Source: Phyllostachys edulis
Taxonomy: Eukaryota > Streptophyta > Magnoliopsida > Poales > Poaceae
Direction: 5' to 3'
Assembly: GCA_036346405.1 (NCBI GenBank)
Contig: CM070548.1
Location: 58,216,611 to 58,280,610 of the forward strand
Length of the DNA stretch: 64,000 bases
Shown here: positions 60,881-64,000 of the stretch, piece by piece
Layout: each line of letters opens with the position of its first letter
Position numbering within the stretch: position 1 is the first letter of the stretch
The notes under the pieces: generated by a model
Databases searched by the model: none
What the model was told of the DNA's origin: nothing
The model's input: the letters and a program-made list of their open reading frames with translations, nothing else
Position numbers and translations under genes: made by a program

Positions 60881-61195
60881 AAGGAGCCGCGCCGCCACCT
60901 CCAAATCCATTCCAGATCCCGATCGCCTCCTCACGCTTGGTCGCCTCCTCCCTCCCGACCGCCTCCTCACGCTCAGCCACCGCGAAGGAGCCGCGCCATC
61001 ACCTCCAGATCCATTCCAGATCCCGGTCGCCTCCTCACGCTCGACCGCCTCCTCCCTCCTGGACGCCTCCTCACGCTTGGTCGTCGCGAAGGAGCCGCAC
61101 CGCCACCTCCAGATCCATTCCGCATCTCGGTTGCCTCCTCCCTCCCAGCCGCCTCCTCCCACTCGGTGAAGTTCCTCTACCCGATCACCTCCTCC
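60881..61195. repeat. 104-bp tandem repeat, three copies
   Basis: AAGGAGCCGC recurs at 60881, 60985 and 61089. Each unit includes CACCTCCAGATCCATTCC-like sequence followed by GCCTCCTC runs. A shorter duplication of about 39 bp (GGTGAAGTTCCTCT) follows at 61.16-61.22 kb. Confidence 0.85.
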
Positions 61196-61900
61196 CGCTT
61201 GGTGAAGTTCCTCTGCCCAGTCGGCTCCTCTCGCTCAGTGAGTTTTCTTAATTAAAGTATGCGTGAACTTTCTCAAAAACTCACGCCTAGTAGCCTTGTA
61301 CTGATTTCAAGTATGCAAAGATTAGATCCAATCCCAGAACGATTTGTGAATCGATCGGCAAGATTTCTGTTGTCCTGTGTAATGCAAGATCATGGATTGT
61401 TCGATGAACAAATCAGAAAAGAAAAGAGGGCTTGTAGCCTTGTACTGATTCAAGTTTCTATGGTGTCCTCTATAGATCGACTATATCCTCTTTGCACAAT
61501 TGCACTTGATGTATGTGACTACTGCTGGAGGCATTTCATCTTAGTTCAGGATGATTGCTTTGTTGGTATTGTTAAATTGTCATGAATTGTGATGAACTTG
61601 ATGTGTGCATTTTTGTATGGTACTGATTCAAGTTTCTGGTACTTGATGTACGGTACTGATTCAAGTTTCTGGAGGCATTTCATTTTTTGTTGGTATGCAC
61701 TGTCGATGTGTGAATTGTGATGAACTTGATGTGTGCATTTTTTTATGTGTGACGAACATGCCCTCAGGCAATGGGTACCCGCGGGCGGCGGTGCATTGTT
61801 CGTGGGTAAACGGGCATGCCTGTGGGTGACGGGCATGGGCGAAGTTCTTCGCCCATCGTCCTTCGCGGGCATGCCCATGGGGGGAAATTGGGGTCACGGG

Positions 61901-62053
61901 TGTTATGAATAATGAATATTGTGTGTATATTGAAGAGGCCCAATGGGTAATATATATAGGGTGTACAAGGATGCATGCCATATACAGATAAGGCAATACA
62001 AAAGACAGATAAGGAAATATAAAAGAGTTCCTATTCTAACACATATTCTAACC
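61901..62053 (-). repeat. Left LTR (3' LTR) of the TRIM-like element
   Basis: It starts TGTTATGAATAATG. By eye it differs from the right copy at about 11 of 153 positions. Confidence 0.88.
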
Positions 62054-63486
62054 CCCCATGTAAGGCGTATACAATAGTGTTGCACTTGGAAAGGGTTAAC
62101 ACTAAAATATGAAAAATTCAAAGTCCAAGTCTTGATAATATCATCGTAGCATGTAGCTCTTAGAAAATATGTCAAGTATCAAAAGATCTCCTCCCATCTG
62201 GGGTCGTGCAACAGCCCATAAAGCACAAGGTGCAGGGGCTGAGAAAGTTGACCGCGGCAACACGACGAAGAAGAAGATGAAACCTACATGAATAGAGAGA
62301 GTTGTCAAATCAAGCTGAATATGAATAGGTGGAAGTATGACAACGCAGATCGAAGCCCAAGACGGCGGTGGCGCGAAAGAAGCGCGACAGCCTTAGAAGC
62401 TCGAGGCGGCAGCTAAGAAAAAGGTGGCATCATAACAATTTCTACGATCTGCATGCGACTTAGAAAGAAGAGCGGGAGCGACGGCTGCTGCCATGTATAA
62501 GGCAATTCCTATGCTTCTATAATTGACAATAAATTTGTGAACTCGCATGGCTTAAACGAACTCAAAGATTGAGTGATACGGACTTAGATGGACGCAATGG
62601 AAGAAAATAACACAAAAAAACCTAAGGATAACTAGCAGTAGCAACATGTAACCGGATGCCACCACAACCACAAACAATCCCGGACCAAACGTGTGAGGAG
62701 AGATATTTCTGACACAGCACGACCTTGCATGTGCTAGGACTTGCATGTGCTCCTAGTAAGCAATTTGTTGCTTTCCTCTCCTCATCCAACTTGAAGCAAC
62801 ACCAGCGCACTGCGCCCTCTATCCACCGACAACAGTACTGCGCTCTTCGTTCCTCTCCACCGATAGCGGCAATACACAGCAGATCTCTCCCTCTCCTCTC
62901 TCCTTCCACGTCCTCCCACCACCGCGACACCATGGCTCGTCTCGGAGGCCTTGCCGCGCCAAATCAAAGGAGGGAGGCGGCATGGGGAGGAGAGCCTCGT
63001 GGGCTTCGCCCTGGAGGCGGCGCTGTAGGCGGTGGGGCGTGGCCTTGATGAGGCCCGCGCGCGGCACCTGCCCATCGGCAGCGGCAGTCGAGGTGGGAAG
63101 CCATAGGAGAGATCAAGAGCTAGTAGAGGATGTTGAGAGATCCGGGCGGGGAGGTGCGCACGGAGGTCGGTCGGGGCAGCGCGGATCCGAGTTGGGGTCG
63201 AGGAGAACGGCTCCTGTGGCGGCGGTGACGACATGGGCACTCCTCAGCTCCGAACTCCGCACGAGCAGGAGCTCGAGGTGATTCAGATCGGATTTGGACA
63301 AGCGGCGCCCGAGAGAGAAGATGGTTGCTGGCTTCTACGACGGATCCAGATCCACATCGAGGCTTTTACTGCTTCTACAATGAAAACCTACGACTAATGT
63401 AGCCGCCCCCGGGAGCGGAGATAGCTCCTCCCGGGAGCAGCAGAGGCGAGTAGAGGCTAGGGTTTAGAACCTTTGCTCTGATACCA

Positions 63487-63639
63487 TATTATGAATAATG
63501 AATATTGTATGTATATTGAAGAGACCCAGTGGGCAATATATATAGGGTGTACAAGGATACATGCCATATACAGATAAGGCAATACAAAAAGCATATAAGG
63601 AAATATAAAAGAGTTCCTATTCTAACACTTATTCTAACA
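63487..63639 (-). repeat. Right LTR (5' LTR) of the TRIM-like element
   Basis: It starts TATTATGAATAATG (TG changed to TA) and ends ATTCTAACA, next to the primer site. Confidence 0.88.
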
Positions 63640-63705
63640 ACGAGCATGGGTATGGGCGAGCACTACCCGTACCCGCCGCGCTCGATTGCCATCCCTAGAG
63701 GTGAC

Positions 63706-63730
63706 ATAGCGAAGCCCTGCCGTTTCGTAC

Positions 63731-63777
<47 letters not shown>

Positions 63778-64000
63778 AGCAGATCTGGTCGCCCATTTTA
63801 CAGATAAATGTTCTTGCAACTTTGTACATAAATTCAAAACCTGGTAGGTCAACAAATAAAAATAATGACATAGAATTCAATAGATTAGATAATTTTAGCT
63901 GTTTTGCAGTTTGATGTAGTACATCATTTTAGCTGTGTATAGTTTAGTTTATCGTATATATATTATTTATGGCGCTGTACTCGAATGATTTAGAATAAAT
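63706..64000. other. Flank with a GA microsatellite
   Basis: A (GA)n run of nearly 40 bp occupies about 63733-63771. The AT-rich remainder shows no gene. Confidence 0.6.

Larger units (their letters stand above)
61901..63639 (-). mobile_element. TRIM-like or short non-autonomous LTR retrotransposon
   Basis: Two 153-bp LTRs enclose 1.43 kb. A primer-site complement TTTGCTCTGATACCA (63472-63486) abuts the right LTR, and CCCCCC next to the left LTR (from 62052) is the complement of a polypurine tract; the element is therefore on the minus strand. Flanks ACGGG (61896-61900) and ACGAG (63640-63644) match at 4 of 5. No gag or pol is recognisable; the internal reading frames on both strands are unassigned. 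Confidence 0.85.
60591..63697. mobile_element. hAT element with a nested TRIM-like retrotransposon
   Basis: The ends are TAGGGATGGCAAT and ATTGCCATCCCTA (a 13-bp perfect inverted repeat), with 8-bp flanks GGGGTGAC and GAGGTGAC (7 of 8) at 60583-60590 and 63698-63705. Subterminal CGGGTA/TACCCG motifs are abundant at both ends. No transposase is recognisable. Without the nested element the length is about 1.37 kb, so it is a non-autonomous hAT. Confidence 0.87.

Noticed and set aside
62725..63301. Several frames on both strands within the TRIM-like element
   Set aside because: No gag, pol or known plant domain; GC-rich internal sequence gives chance frames.

Overview
This window is repeat-dense nuclear DNA from a grass (Poaceae), probably Oryza or a close relative. 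The grounds are plant-type split genes, grass-type Copia/SIRE and Ty3 LTR families, hAT, MULE and CACTA debris, and Tourist and Stowaway MITEs. I found no rRNA gene, tRNA gene or CRISPR array. Only two ordinary host genes are well supported, both on the minus strand: a small ATL-type RING-H2 protein (27995-29818, three exons) and a RAB6-interacting-golgin (GORAB) family gene (57024-59378, four exons). The second has an apparent one-base insertion in exon 2.

Left part, 1-24.7 kb: a solo LTR (2046-7048, TSD ACTTT) and a SIRE-type solo LTR (7182-8592, TSD ACTAG) lie beside or in a decayed hAT transposon. That hAT is split by a Copia element with both LTRs and a perfect TSD (8847-14210, GTTGG), a CACTA-like scrap (about 15.17-15.32 kb) and two long solo LTRs (16201-19470, CTATT; 20301-23315, GCTAC). 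Removing the insertions joins the hAT transposase pieces in order. Another solo LTR follows at 24713-27588 (GATTC).

Middle, 28-45.5 kb: the RING-H2 gene; a non-autonomous hAT 430 bp upstream of its start codon (30249-31213, 8-bp TSD AATGTAGA); a broken DUF295-like fragment; then a 12.4-kb minus-strand SIRE-lineage element. This has near-identical LTRs of about 2.87 kb and keeps the gag edges, PBS, PPT and an envelope-position ORF. I see no pol, and a Ty3-type LTR-gag fragment sits inside its gag.

Right part, 45.5-64 kb: a decayed MULE transposase followed by a 37-bp tandem array and a GRF-zinc-finger-like ORF with a duplicated exon/intron unit; a SIRE-type solo LTR (51244-55325, TAACC) containing another solo LTR; the golgin gene with two MITEs in intron 3; and a hAT element (60591-63697) with a TRIM-like retrotransposon nested in it.

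No clearly new biological system is proven. The strongest unexplained signals are a hairpin that recurs at a similar distance from the 3' end of five otherwise dissimilar solo LTRs, with a compensatory base-pair change in one copy, and family-specific clusters of short quasi-palindromes in SIRE-type and Ty3 LTRs.
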